Assembly: GCA_032690845.1 (NCBI GenBank)
Contig: CM064420.1
Span: 66,390,707 to 66,454,706 of the forward strand
Direction: 5' to 3'
Length of the DNA stretch: 64,000 nt
Source of the DNA: Eleusine coracana subsp. coracana
Lineage: Eukaryota > Streptophyta > Magnoliopsida > Poales > Poaceae
Of this stretch, positions 47,017-58,652 are shown in pieces. The first letter of the stretch is position 1; every line of letters begins with the position of its first letter. The notes beneath the pieces were generated by a model that saw only the letters and a program-made list of their open reading frames with translations, searched no databases and had not been told where the DNA came from. The position numbers and the translations under genes are program-made.

Positions 47017-48439
47017 GGTAACGTATCCTATGGAAACTAAATTTGTGTGTAAACTATACAAATTTCAATCACAATTGTTAGATCCTCATTTGATGATTAG
47101 ATTAAGAGGTGAGAAATTTTACTACTTAACCCCACCATTAGCTTTGCTAATCCCTATTTTCTTAAAAATCCCCTCGAAACATCACAGAATGGACAGAGAG
47201 ATCACACCATGGATTATCGCAGGGACGACCTCCTCGCAGCCGGAATTGGACGCCGCCTACGCCATGGTTCGCGATCGACGACCTCCTCGTGGCCGGAATT
47301 GGACGACGGCAGCAGTAAATAACTTGTCCAGTAAACCACTTCTGCTTCTGTCAATAATCTTCTCATCGTCGCCGCGGGGCTCCGCGCCACGCTCGACCAG
47401 CTCCTCCTCCAGTCGTCATCGCCATGCACGGTCATTCCGGCCGTCGGAGAGGGCGATGCCGAGGACGCGCACTCGTGCAGCTTCGAGGCACAGGCGGATG
47501 GAAACGACGACGACGCCGCGTCGAGGTCCACCAGGACGGCCGCTGCGTCGTCATGCAGGGCGTGCGGCGGCGGCGAGGCGTGCGTGCTGCTGCTCCCCTG
47601 CCGGCACCTATGCCTGTGCAAAGCGTGCGAGGCCGCCGTGGACGCGTAGCCCGTCTGCGCGGCAGCCAAGAACGGCTCGCTCATCGTCCGCTTCTCTTGA
47701 TTCCTACACGGAACCAGTCAGATCGCGAATGCGTTCTGGCAACATCACGAGGTCACACATGCCTGCGTTGGTTGCTCCACCGACACCTGAAACATCAGAA
47801 CAACCTACTAGATACATGCCATTGGAGTCATGAGTTGGATCAGTTCACTGGACCGGCGCGGCACCACCGGAGTAAAGTTGAGAGGACGAGCACTGATGGC
47901 TGCAACAGGCACCGTGGCTGCATAGTTCTGGTGCAGCTATGGTATGGAATTATGGATTCGATGGACCGACGAGCACAAAAAACCGGGGACACTGCTGAAG
48001 ATTTAGCGTTTGACGCGTCCAAATGCTCAACCGCTGGTCACGGAATCATCAAAAGTTCATATGTGATATGGCACAACCCCGGTGCAGCTTGAGTTATCTT
48101 CAGGGAAGTGGTTTACTGGACGGCGGCAGTGTCCAATTCCGGCCGCGAGGAGGTCGTCAATCGCGATCCATGGCGGCGGCGGCGTCCAATTCCCGCCATG
48201 AGGAGGTCGTCCCTGGCGATGATCCATGGCGTGATCTCTCCATCCCTCCTGCAACGTTTGGGTGGGTGGGTGGGTGGGGGTGGGGGGGTTTAAGAAAATT
48301 GGGATTAGCAAAGCTAATGATGGAGGGTTCAATTGATAAAATTTCACCTTTCAATCTGACCATCGGATGAGGATATAACAATTATGATTAGAGTTTGCGT
48401 AGTTTGCACACAAAATTAGTTTTCATATGATACGCCGCC
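47017..48439 (+). mobile_element. Pack-MULE (Mutator-like element) carrying a RING gene fragment
   Basis: Long terminal inverted repeats (about 47017-47330 and 48110-48439) are clearly complementary: for example 'taaactatacaaatttcaat' on the left with its diverged complement on the right, and 'ttagctttgctaatccc' with 'gggattagcaaagctaa'. A perfect 9-bp direct repeat, TACTTGTAT, flanks the element at 47008-47016 and 48440-48448. This is the diagnostic length for Mutator-type insertions. There is no transposase. The interior holds a fragment of a host RING-finger gene, so this is a gene-capturing Pack-MULE. Confidence 0.88.
47360..47700 (+). pseudogene. Captured BOI-type RING E3 ligase fragment
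   Basis: One frame reads AAGLRATLDQLLLQSSSP, then a spacer, then a C-terminal RING: SSCRACGGGEACVLLLPCRH, LCLCKACEAAVDA, PVCAAAKNGSLIVRFS, ending at TGA 47698-47700. This layout matches BOI / S-RNase-binding-protein-like E3 ligases, which act in pathogen and stress responses. The RING cysteine codon before PVC is TAG (47647-47649), so the domain cannot be completed. Only the last part of the parent gene is present. It lies inside the Pack-MULE in the plus orientation. Confidence 0.8.
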
Positions 48440-48448
48440 TACTTGTAT

Positions 48449-49140
48449 TTACTACTGCTTCGTGTTTGCGTCTTTTATTCTGGTAGTGCACCACGATCGA
48501 AGTCTGGTGCCAACTTGTCTATCTCGCTCCGCCGGACGATCAGTGCAACATATTGATATCCCAGCTTGCTTGGACGCAAGAACAGGTGCACACATTGTAG
48601 TGGTTGTTATATGCTCGGCTCCTGTAGGCGTGACAATTAACCAAATGTGAGGATAAACAGCAAGTAGGCACACTATGTAGCAGATCAGCCATGCGTCTCA
48701 TATCAATTTCTGATGCATATATGTTACTTCTTAGTGCAGCGGTAGGAAGTGTGGAATTCTGGTTTTGTAATCCCTCGATCTGCAGCAGCGCCAGCCATGG
48801 CTCTAGGGGCTGTAAGGCCACCGACCATGCATCCTGCAGCGAACCAAATGTATCAAGGAATTAGTGTGGATGTCATTTTGTATATTGCAGTACGAACTAA
48901 AATAGCAGTTAGCAGTCTGATGTAAAATGCAGCCCAGGGTAGTACAAAATCAGCAATGCAAATTATTTAGGAATTCGCAATGTGAACTAAACTTTCAGTT
49001 AGCACTTACAGCACACACACACACAAAAAAAAGAGTATTTTCATACATGTATCGTTTGGTTAGATACAGGCACACAATGCATGTTAAGAGTTTCCTTCTT
49101 GGGAAAGGTAGAATGGCGCGCGCCACTAGGAGCTGAATCC
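48449..49140. other. Interval of unclear origin between Pack-MULE and ORF1 remnant
   Basis: On the minus strand near 48834-48725, an acceptor-like AG is followed by an open stretch reading GCMVGGLTAPRAMAGAAADR and ending in TAA. It could be the last exon of an unidentified captured gene. Nothing else is supported. Confidence 0.2.
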
Positions 49141-49409
49141 GATCAGTTGTTGTCAGATTGTGTCAGGTCTGAAAGAAAAATCAATTTTGAATATCCGCTT
49201 CCCGCGCTACTAAGTGCCGCCACGTCAGAACAGATTAAGAGGGAGATTGCAGACGCCCACGACGTCATGCCGCCCTGGATTCTCCAATCTCCAAGCTGCA
49301 ACCCATCCACGAGCCGTTCGATAAAATGGGGGACATACCACTGGAGCGCTACGTCGTTGTTGGCTTCCCACACGACCGCCCCGAGCACGACTACGCTACC
49401 GTGGTCGCT

Positions 49410-49430
49410 GGGGGGGGGGGGGGGGGGGGG
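49410..49430 (+). repeat. Run of 21 G
   Basis: An uninterrupted G homopolymer inside the ORF1 remnant. It breaks the reading frame (before it DYATVVAG, after it a shifted frame). Such runs are also prone to assembly error. Confidence 0.9.
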
Positions 49431-50043
49431 CATGACAGCGGAGCTCAGGAAGCTGAGAGCCAAGGCAGCGGTGCTCACTGCTCGTGATCGTAACTACCGT
49501 GCGAGTGTCTTGGAGATGAGCTACGCGCTGAGTCACCAGCTCCGGGTGCCTCGCTGGTGCATCGCAGTGTCGCGCCACAAGTCCTTGTGCGCTTCGACTT
49601 CCCCGAGCAGCGCGACGCGGCCATTGCAGCTGGCAGCGTGGCGGTGGCGGGAACAGCGTACAACATCCACCCATGGCGCCTCGTCACCCAACCGGCGAAC
49701 TGGTACTATTACACCAAGATTTATATTGAGAACTTGCCGATGCATGATTGGTCGGAGGAGGGGGTAAATCAAGTGCTCGGTGACCTGTGCGTGTTCGACT
49801 GCATGGACATGACAACCTTCACACAGGAGAACACGGAGATCTTCGAGTTCTGGGGTTGGATGTTCAACCCAAATTGCCTTCCGCGCTGCAAGACGACGAG
49901 TTTCTTCCCGGTGTATGCTGGGCGTTCCAAGGGCGACCCAGGAGCGGTGCCAAATGCATCCGAGATGGCAGCACCGCCGGAGGGCGGAGAGGTGGAGCTG
50001 CTTATCCACCTCGACAAGTACTACGACTGGATGCCAGCGGCAG

Positions 50044-53000
50044 TAGTGGCGGACCCAGCTTTTAGCCGAAGAGTATGCTGCGACAAAATTTTCATACACA
50101 ATTTAGTTGAATCAATATATAATATGGCAATAAAATGTAAGTTTACTAATAAATTTGATAATTAAGATTCAGTCCAGTAAATAAATTATATTATAAATAG
50201 TCTACTAAAATTCAAAATACACACAAAAGAAACTGACACACCTGCAATTCAAATCTTCTTGTCCGGCCTATGATTTCTAGAAGCCATGAAAGTCTCAATT
50301 ATATTCTCTTCATCCACTTTGAAGAAAATGTCTCGTTCAATGAAAGTGACTAGACAGTCATCCGAAAGACTATCACCCATCTTATTTCTCAGCTTGCTTT
50401 TGATGAAATTCATTGTAGAAAACACTCTTTCAACACTTATTGTCGTCACCGGTAGAACCAACACCAATTTGAGAAGCAAGTAAACTAAATCATAAGCTAT
50501 ATGCATTTTGGTCTCAACAAGCTTAACTGAGAGGTCAACAAGACTTTTTATGCCACTGAACCTAGCATCTTGCCTTATAACATGAATATAACCATCAAGT
50601 TGCATTTCAAGTTTTAGCAAATCAGAGCCGAAGATGTCATTAGGGTAGAACTCAGCAATCCTACATACCTTCTTAGCATCAAAAGAAGCATATGAGTTGG
50701 TAGGATCAAAGGCTGACATACAAGATAGCAGCTCCATGTTGACCTCATCGAACCGATTATCAAGCTCTTGGCTAATTTGATCAATCACCCCAATATAAAC
50801 TTCTCTTCTAAAATGGTCATAATTTGTTTGGTTCCGAGCACACCTTGCTGATTTTCTATAAGGCACATAATTATCCTCCATAATAGGAACTTGGACACCA
50901 TATTTGTTACAAAACAAGGTGACCCTTTGAAGGAATTGATTCCAACCATCAGACCTCAATTGTTGCATTCTACTCTTTGCCATTTTAACAAGAGAGATTG
51001 CATTAAGAATATCTTGCTCCTTTCTTTGCAAACACTCGGATAACTCATTTGTATACCCAAGAATAAGAAACATTAAGTGTGCAGCCACAACAAACTCAGA
51101 GGACTCAAATGCTCCAAGCACATAATGTATTTTTGTCCAATCAGCCTTATGTATAGGGTCATCTCCAAGAATGATGAGTACATCATGAATTGAAGGATAC
51201 ACAACAATGATGTTGCATATAGTTTTGTAATGGGAGCCCCATCGAGTCTCACAAGGCTTAGGCAATCCCATCTCTTAATTTAATCCACTCCCAGTTTCGA
51301 GTTCACCACAATCAAGTGCATGAGCAATTTGTTCAAGTCTAGCATTTCGAAGCATTCCATGATGCTTACAAGAAACTCCAACAATACTGAACAAGAGAGA
51401 TACTTGATCAAAAAACCCCTTACAATCAGTATTGCCCTTTGCCACAGCAACAAGTACTAGTTGGAGTTGATGTGCAAAACAATGGATAAAGTAAGCAGAA
51501 GGTGACTCTTTCAATATCAATGATTTCAGCCCTTTAATTTCACCTTTCATATTGCTAGCCCCATCATAACCTTGACCACAAACATGACTCAAAGTCAAAC
51601 CTTGATTAACAAGTAAAGACTTAATTGCTTCCTTAAGTGATAAAGAGGTGGTATCATATACATGAACAACTCTAATAAAATGCTCACATGGCCTTTCTAA
51701 TTTATCAACATAACGTAAACAAAGGGCTAGTTGCTCTCTATGTGATATATCACTAGACTCATCAGCTAATATTGCAAAGGGCTCCTCACCAAGTTCTTCA
51801 ATTATTTTCTCTCTAGTTTCTATGGCACAACATTGAATAACTTGCTTTTGTATCTTTGGGCTGGTTAAGGTGCAATTACCTAGAGCATTGTGAAGAACAT
51901 ACTTATGCACTTCTTCACTATTTGATGCAAGAAAATCCAATAGCTCAAGAAAATTTCCTCTGTTGCTGGAATCCTCACTTTCATCATGTCCATGAAATGC
52001 TAATCCTTGATGTAAAAGGAATATGATACATCGAAGTGTATAAGTCAACCTGATCTTATAAAGACGATGATCCTCATCACTCCATTTCTCAATTTTATCA
52101 TCAATTGCGGCATCAGGATTCATAAAGCCAATACATTTCTCTTGAGCTGCCTTGTGTGCCAAAGAATTCATATGTCTTAGATGTGCTTTATCTCCTATAT
52201 TCCAATTTCTCCAACCTTGAACTGTAAATGCATCTGCCCCTTTGCCCCCTTTTTTCTCTTTGAACAAGTAGCAAACAAAGCAAAATATAGCATCCTTCTT
52301 AACACTATATTCAGTCCAACTATAGTTGTACAACCATAAAGGAGAGCATGAACGATCTCTAGTTCCAATTTTTCTCTTTGGAAATTCATGCCCGATAGGT
52401 TTCAGTGGCTTAAAAAGAATATATGCTCTTCTAATTGCATCTTGATCATTGAAACTATAACTTGCAATGGGCAACCTTTCACCTGGATCATGTGGAAGAC
52501 GGTTGATATCATAAACCGGCTGTGAAGGTGGCGGTGCTGATGGTGCCAGCGCTGCTGATGGCGGAGGCAGTGGTAGTACACCTTCAACTTCTTCTAAAAG
52601 CAAAGAAGGCACAAAACTAGGGGTCAAAATGTCTTTAATTACTGTCTCTTTCTCTTTACTGTCCTCATCTTCCACAGTTACAGCCAGAGCCGGTGAAGGA
52701 GATGATACGGCAGCAAGCTTCTTTGCTACATGTTTTCGGAAAAGTGAAGCAATGTCCCCATCCCTCTTCATAGTTCAATAATTCTGCAGCCAAATTTTTA
52801 AATGAATCTCTAATCAGCAGTGCAGCACCAATTCCTTCATTAAATTTACCACAATCCACAAATCGGACTCCTCAATTACACTAGGATTTGGAAATTACAA
52901 TTTTCAATACCTTCCTGGGACTGCCGAGCAGAGGGGGGCGATGAGCCGATGAGCTGAGCAGGGCTAGACGAAGAAGGAAGAAACAAAGGGGAAGGCCAGC

Positions 53001-53392
53001 CTCCGACGCGCCATGATGGCCGAAGACCAAAGTCAATCCGAATTGCAGTGCCGCTGAGTGCTGGCTCAGTCCCTCGGCCACGTAGCTGTGGAGCGCGAAG
53101 GCGAAGGCGACGAGGCGTCGACACTGGGTGGAGGCGGCCAGGTGGGGCCGACGCGTGCGGCGCTGTTGCTGGTGAATAGAGGCGGCGGCGCGAGGGCAGT
53201 CGGCGGCGAGACACGACTTCGTCCGTCGATGTCGATCATTCAATGCATTCAACTGCCAACGCCTCGCCTCCAGCTCCAGAACGATACAACCCCGCCTCCG
53301 TTTGTACGTCTCGCCTCCATTTCATTCATTGGGTGGGCCAAATTTAGAGTATGCCAAGGCCCACACGGCCCACCCTGTGGGTCCACCAATGA
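50044..53392 (-). mobile_element. hAT transposon (zinc-finger MYM/TTF-type) with 8-bp target duplication
   Basis: A perfect 8-bp direct repeat, AGCGGCAG, flanks the element at 50036-50043 and 53393-53400. The ends are short inverted repeats: left 'tagtggcggaccca', right (complement) 'cattggtggaccca'. Inside, on the minus strand, is a hAT transposase broken by one stop codon. The element is inserted in the ORF1 remnant. Length is 3349 bp. Confidence 0.9.
50249..52771 (-). pseudogene. hAT transposase (TTF zinc finger, DUF4371, hAT dimerisation), one stop
   Basis: The first part (52771-51275, 498 residues) starts MKRDGDIASLFRKH. It has a TTF-type zinc-finger region (SVKKDAIFCFVCYLFKEK, then HLRHMNSLAHKAA) and DUF4371 with the likely RNase H-fold acidic residues in FAILADESSD and CGQGYDGASNMKG. 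A TAA at 51277-51275 lies where relatives have Gln (GSGLNQEMGLP-like context). The second part (51271-50249) continues in the same frame: ETRWGSHYK, and at the end LVLPVTTISVERVFSTMNFI and KLRNKMGDSLSDDCLV, the hAT C-terminal dimerisation domain. About 840 residues in total. Apart from the single nonsense codon it appears whole. Such proteins are commonly mis-annotated as zinc finger MYM-type protein 1-like genes. Confidence 0.9.
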
Positions 53393-54178
53393 GCGGCAGC
53401 GCGCACTCCTAGCTCGGGGGTCTTCTCCAATTCTGACCACCGGGCGGTCCCAACCTTTCAGTGCTTCGACTGGGAGAGTCGCGTGATGGATGGCAGGCGG
53501 CCACCGTCGCATAGGGAGCGCACTCGTGATGGCTGCCACCACGTGGAGGCCGATCGTCGCCATGACGATCGGAACGACAATGACCAGCGCGGTCCGCCTC
53601 GACGTGACAGGCGCCAAGGCATCAATGCACGTGGGCGGCAAGTGGATGACCGTCCCCGCGGCCTTCATGGCCCCCGACTCTGCAGCCGCTCTCCTCACGG
53701 TGGTGGCTACGGTGATGCTGGTCACCGCCGTGCGGAATACTACTACGAGGTCAACAACCTACCGAGTCGGAGGGGTCGTGGCGGGTTACGCTCTTCGGTG
53801 TTGCGGCGGGCACGTGATCCCCAGCGCCGCGATGATGAAGGATGGGAACGTTGTCGTTCCCGGTCCCTGGCTTCTCGCCGTATTTCCCCTTCATCGGCCG
53901 GCCGGCGTATCTCACGCTTCCCGAGGTCACATGATGGCGCCGGTGAACACCATGGACAAGGTGGCGGTGCAAAAATCGAGAAAGCAATGGAGCAGGCAGG
54001 GTCGCATGTTCACGCGCCCTCAGGCCTGGCGTTCGAAGACAAGGGACCAGTGCATGGGGCGCCACCACCACTGCCTACTCACCCCGATCCTCTCAGGCTG
54101 TCCACAATGGTGCCTCAGATGGTAGCGCTAGTCAGCTTTATGTCAGTATATTGCTCACGTGGAGGAGAGATGTGTTGA

Positions 54179-55629
54179 ACAGAGTAGGTACATATGGTCA
54201 CAGTTAACGATTAACTATAGACAAGCTGCGGGGTCCGCTGTCCTTTCCTCCTCTTTTCTCTCACGCATGTGTGCATGACTGTTATATTTTTTACTCTTTA
54301 AATATTGGCACAGTGGGAACCACCACAGCAACTCATCTCATAAATCAGAGACGAAGTGGGCATGTGGTGTGCTGCAGGTGTCAAAAACATTGCACAACTG
54401 TTTGTTAATTATGGTAGTGAGTAATCCGTTAGAGTTTTCGGCTGGCTCAGCCCATGCTCCTGAGCTGGTGACAAGCTGTATTGCGCATCTTGCACATGTA
54501 AAACTCAATTTCTTCTTATAGTATAAATGCCGACAATGTTCCGGAACTTTTGAAAAAAAATAAAAGAACAAATGCTCTCTATAGCTTTATTAAAATCATC
54601 AATAAAGCTTTATTGTTGAACCTCTCGTGTAACACCATGATGAATGAAGATCCAAGAATCTACGACATCTAAAAAAACGCACCATGAGGTTGTCAATCAT
54701 TGGAGGATGAGTGTCAGTCACCATGAATAACGGCACCATGATCCGAACCTCTAAACTCGGTTCTCCACTTAGAAAATCAATAAAGGTACAGGTACCACGT
54801 CAAATTTCTCTTAGAATAGATTGTTCCATGACAGTCTATCTAATTTGCCTCTATGGCAGGCCTGTTCTAAGCTGGAACTGCACTGCCAATTTATTCTCTG
54901 AACATTTACATCTTCTGCTACTAAAACTGTGGCCTCTGATCACTACGACTGATCTCTCTGGTCTTCACATCTTCTTCGAACTGCTCGTTGCTCTACCTCT
55001 GATCTTTCAGTCTGCTTTCCCGAAATTAACATGCATCTTGTATTCTTTGTTGTAATTGGACTGCACTGACGATTCACTCTCTGAATCCACACGCCTTAAG
55101 ACTGCAGCCTCTGATCACAAATCTGAACATTCCCTCACTCTCTGCTCTGACCTCTCTGATTTACTCTTGCAAAAATCAATACACATCTTGTACTCTTGCC
55201 TCACTTCACACTGCCCTGAATACACATCTGTACATCAATTTACAACTACGAATATTAGTAAGATCTTATGGATGAACCATAATCACTTACCCCACAAAGG
55301 TTGCCGGGATGACATGACGAAGGGCAGGTGAGGGTTTCAACTTGCCGATGATCACAACGGCAGCAGTGGATGTCGATACGGCCACCCGGTGTGGTGAATC
55401 GCCAGCAGCCGCAGCAACGAACAATGTCGAGAGCGGCAGCACTAAGGATGAATGAAGACGATTGTTCATTTGCCATTCTCCATTTTATTTACAACACGTT
55501 ATCAAGCACTTGCTTTACATCCACTGAGAAAGAGAGAAAAGACAGGAGAAGAAACTCGACGACAACCAACTACCGGCGACTCTCGCCAGAGATCAGAGGG
55601 TAAGCCATGCCGATGACAACACTTACCAT
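54179..55629. other. Spacer, possibly containing remnants of another copia element
   Basis: No gene is supported. At 55485-55506, 'tttacaacacgttatcaagc' resembles the LTR end and primer-binding region common in copia elements ('acaacacgttatcagc'). The 54630-55500 stretch might therefore be a decayed LTR in plus orientation. This is a guess from one motif. Confidence 0.25.
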
Positions 55630-56150
55630 TGTTAGAACTAATTGAACTTAGATTAACAATGCTTATAACTCAGGATCAACTAGTCAATCTAGATCACATC
55701 TAGCAAACTGAACTAATGCGGAAAATAGGCTCGGAACTGTTACTGGCGCTGGCGTTGGTCTCCATCAGCGTCGGTGCAGAGGCGATGTAGTCGATGACGA
55801 GGGCGTCGTCAGGGATGTAGCGCAGACGCTCCTTGTGGGTCTTCTTGGGGTAGCGGAAACCCTCGGGGTGGTAGCAGCACTGCCTCTGGGCTGGACGTTG
55901 GTCTTCCGTGGCTTCTAGTACCCTAAGCGATCGGTTTTGGGTGGAACTCAACATAGGCGTCCTGTGGGGAGACCCCTCCTTATATAGTACTATAGCCATA
56001 GGGTCTAGTCCGATTCTATCTCTAATTTTGCTTCCCGATCAAGGCAGAATCAAAACTAACCATATTGGTCCAGATTCAAAATCCACTGGAGATTAGATTT
56101 TCTTTCGGTTCTGTTGGTGACCTTGTGGTCTACCAAAAATAAAACCAACA
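55630..56150 (-). repeat. 3' LTR of the copia element
   Basis: About 521 bp. In plus orientation it starts TGTTAGAAC and ends CCAACA, giving the TG...CA ends of LTRs. The polypurine tract (minus: 'caggggaagaa') directly abuts it. It contains an open minus-strand stretch at 55999-55700 (see findings). Confidence 0.7.
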
Positions 56151-56755
56151 TTCTTCCCCTGACCAAAAGGTCAACAACTCAAACTTACTCTTAACTTAAA
56201 CTAAAGCTATTCCTCAGAAAATCAGCAAGTACTAGACCAATGTGTCATCAGCAGCACCATGACATACTGGGACAACATTACCCATTAATCTTATTGAGAA
56301 ACTTTCTTAGAACTCTTACACTTAATTGGGAAAATAAAATGGCCCTAAAATTAAGACTGATCAAAAGGTATTTACCAGGCCTATGTCTAGGACATGTTTC
56401 TGGAAGAGGATTGGTGGTAAACCTTTTGTGAGCGGATCCGCTATATTATTCTTAGTACTTATATGTTTAATCTTTAGCGTATTGTCCTGATTTATTTCTT
56501 TCATGATATGATACTTAAGGTCTATGTGCTTAGAAGCACCACTTAGCTTATCGTTTGTGCAAAAGAAAACTGCGGATTGATTATCGCAGTATATTGTGAT
56601 AGGTCTCGAGATACTATCAATAACTCTTAATCCCAGAATAAAACTCTTAAGCCACACTACCTGTCCTGTAGCATAATAACATGACACAAATTCTGCTTGC
56701 ATCGTAGATGCAGCAGTTACACTCTGCTTGCAATTTTTCCATGAAATTGCTCCCT

Positions 56756-57516
56756 GATGAGGACATCACCATGTTGGATACGCGCATATCATGGCCTTCC
56801 TCAAGTTACAAGTCGTCACCAACTCGGTCACCGCATTCGTCTCGGATTCAGCCGATACCCCTTCACGGTTTTGATGATATCTCCCACATCCGACGTCCAA
56901 ACGAGGCGTTCTTTGATGCGTTGAAAAGGGGACGATGACGCCGTCATTTTGGTTCTGGTCCTAGCTTTAGAAGGGTCGTGAGTCATAATATGTGATCATG
57001 ACAAGGTGCTGTGCCACCTATTCTGGGCCAACTTAGCCATGTATCGTGTCGGGCCTTAAGCCCATGTTGTGGGCGCCCCCCTGGTCGCCCCCAATCCTAG
57101 GACGTCTTTGTTTTCTACATAAACTCAGTAGCCACCGTCTTTTAGTTTCGGGTTTTGTTTAGTTCAGTTTTCTAGAGAGAAACTTGATCGAATTATTGTA
57201 ACTGTGGCGATAAGTCCTTTTACAGTAATTCAGGGCCCCTGTTTTTGTTCTACACCACTGTGGCGATTAGTCCTTTTGTGATTAGAGCTTGAACCTTTTC
57301 TTGTAATTCGCTTCATCCATATTTGCAATTTCAGATTGCATGTTTATCCTCTCTTGCTTGTGTTCTCGATTTCGCTTATAGGAACAATCAAGTTGTGCTT
57401 GGTATAACGGTTGCGGGTTTGGATCGTGTCTGATTCAAGCCGGGTCGTCAATGCTGAGTTCCCCAAATTCGAGTTTATCCCCTTACCTCTCGGAAGATCG
57501 GGCCATATCTACATCA
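56756..57516 (+). repeat. 5' LTR of the gypsy-type element
   Basis: 761 bp, TG...CA. It contains a pair of internal direct repeats built on 'actgtggcgat.agtcctttt' (near 57200 and 57258). It also repeats the C-terminal coding part of the gag-protease frame (DEDITMLDTRISWP to the stop near 56936). Confidence 0.88.
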
Positions 57517-57518
57517 AG

Positions 57519-57528
57519 TGGTATCAGA
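57519..57528 (+). other. Primer-binding site (tRNA-iMet)
   Basis: TGGTATCAGA sits two bases after the 5' LTR. It matches the 3' end complement of initiator methionine tRNA used by most plant LTR elements. Confidence 0.85.
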
Positions 57529-58652
57529 TTCCTAGGTTCCCCGTGAGGTATTATCGTGTTCTTCCCTTTAGATTCGTTTGTGTTCATCACCTTTTGTCTA
57601 CGAAAAAGCCTACAAAAAAAAAATTTCCCCACCATCCCAGACACTATTTAGCCTTTGTATAATTTAATTTCAGAGTCCGTAGTGTTGAGTTTGTGTCCTA
57701 GTCAAGTTCAGTTGCTGATTTGAATTTGTGTTTCGATTCGGTTTATGTTTTGATCTCCGTTGCAGACCACCCTCACCATCGTGTTTTTCCATTGGATTCA
57801 CCATCGTGTCACCCACCCACCACACCTACAATCTATTGCCAATAAAAAAATTCTACCCGATTCGGTTTCCCCCCCCCCCTCACCCCTCAAAACCTATCTT
57901 GACATACCTTCGGTGAAACAGGCATAAATTTTCTCTCGTTGCTCTGATTGGGCTGAAATTTTTACAGCAGATTCTTGACTCAAAGTTGAGGTGACCCACA
58001 CTGGGATTTGCCCAGTGTGCCCTCGTTAAAAAATTTAAAAAAAATCGGGAAAAGTTAGAAAAAAAATTGTGAAGTCAAAAATAGCGCTTTTGGTGAAACT
58101 TTGAGATTTTGCCTACCCTTTGTTTTTCCTCTGTTTGAGTTGAAACTTCTTGTGGTTCCTTCCTTTGTGTTCCTCTATCACAGAAAAATAGTAGAAAAAT
58201 CATACAAAAAAAATCAAGATTTTGATTTGCACCCCGCCTCCCCCGCCCTGAAAATTCTAAGTCTGTAAAGTCTGTTTTGTTTCTTGCTGCCTTTCCTATT
58301 GTTCTTTGCCATTGTTCTTGCTGTCATAACTGTTTTTAAACACGATTCTTTTGCCAGCAATTAGAACACTGCTTTGGACATTTTATCTGTGCTACTATCT
58401 ATTATTGAATTGTGTTCCAGTGACATACATATTAGCCTTCCAAGCTATACATATTGCAGCACAGGTTTCTTCCTTGCAACTGTTACACCCAAGCTCAACT
58501 ACAGATTGTGTCGACCTGTTTAGCTTTGGTAAGAACACTTGCAAGATTGTGATACATTGCTTCTGATATTGTTTTCCACTTTCTACACCCTCTGCTGCCT
58601 GCTAGTTGATATGGCTAATCTTTTTGTTTAGTCTTGTCTTTTTCTTTTAACC

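Larger units (their letters stand above)
45631..54178 (+). mobile_element. Decayed zinc-knuckle ORF1 (LINE ORF1 / gag-like), interrupted by other transposons
   Basis: Pieces of one protein type appear in order. 45631-46080 is a Pro-rich N-terminal part. 46400-46960 carries two CCHC knuckles (CFRCLAPDHRLAQC and CINCLGSGHFARTC) separated by an in-frame TGA at 46697-46699. 49320-50043 is the folded region (FPHDRPEHDYATVV; VLVRFDFPEQRDAAIAAG; AYNIHPWRL; KIYIENLPMHDWSEEGVNQ; LLIHLDKYYDWMP). 53401-54178 is an Arg-rich tail. This order matches the widespread grass LINE ORF1-type protein. A 1.4 kb Pack-MULE lies between pieces two and three, and a 3.3 kb hAT element between three and four. About 0.3 kb of unrelated DNA lies at 46085-46390. 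No adjoining reverse transcriptase was found. Frames are shifted in several places, including at a 21-G run. Confidence 0.6.

Noticed and set aside
53483..54178. Arg/Ser-rich frame considered as an SR splicing-factor gene
   Set aside because: It follows the ORF1 remnant directly across the hAT insertion and matches the basic tail of that retroelement protein type.
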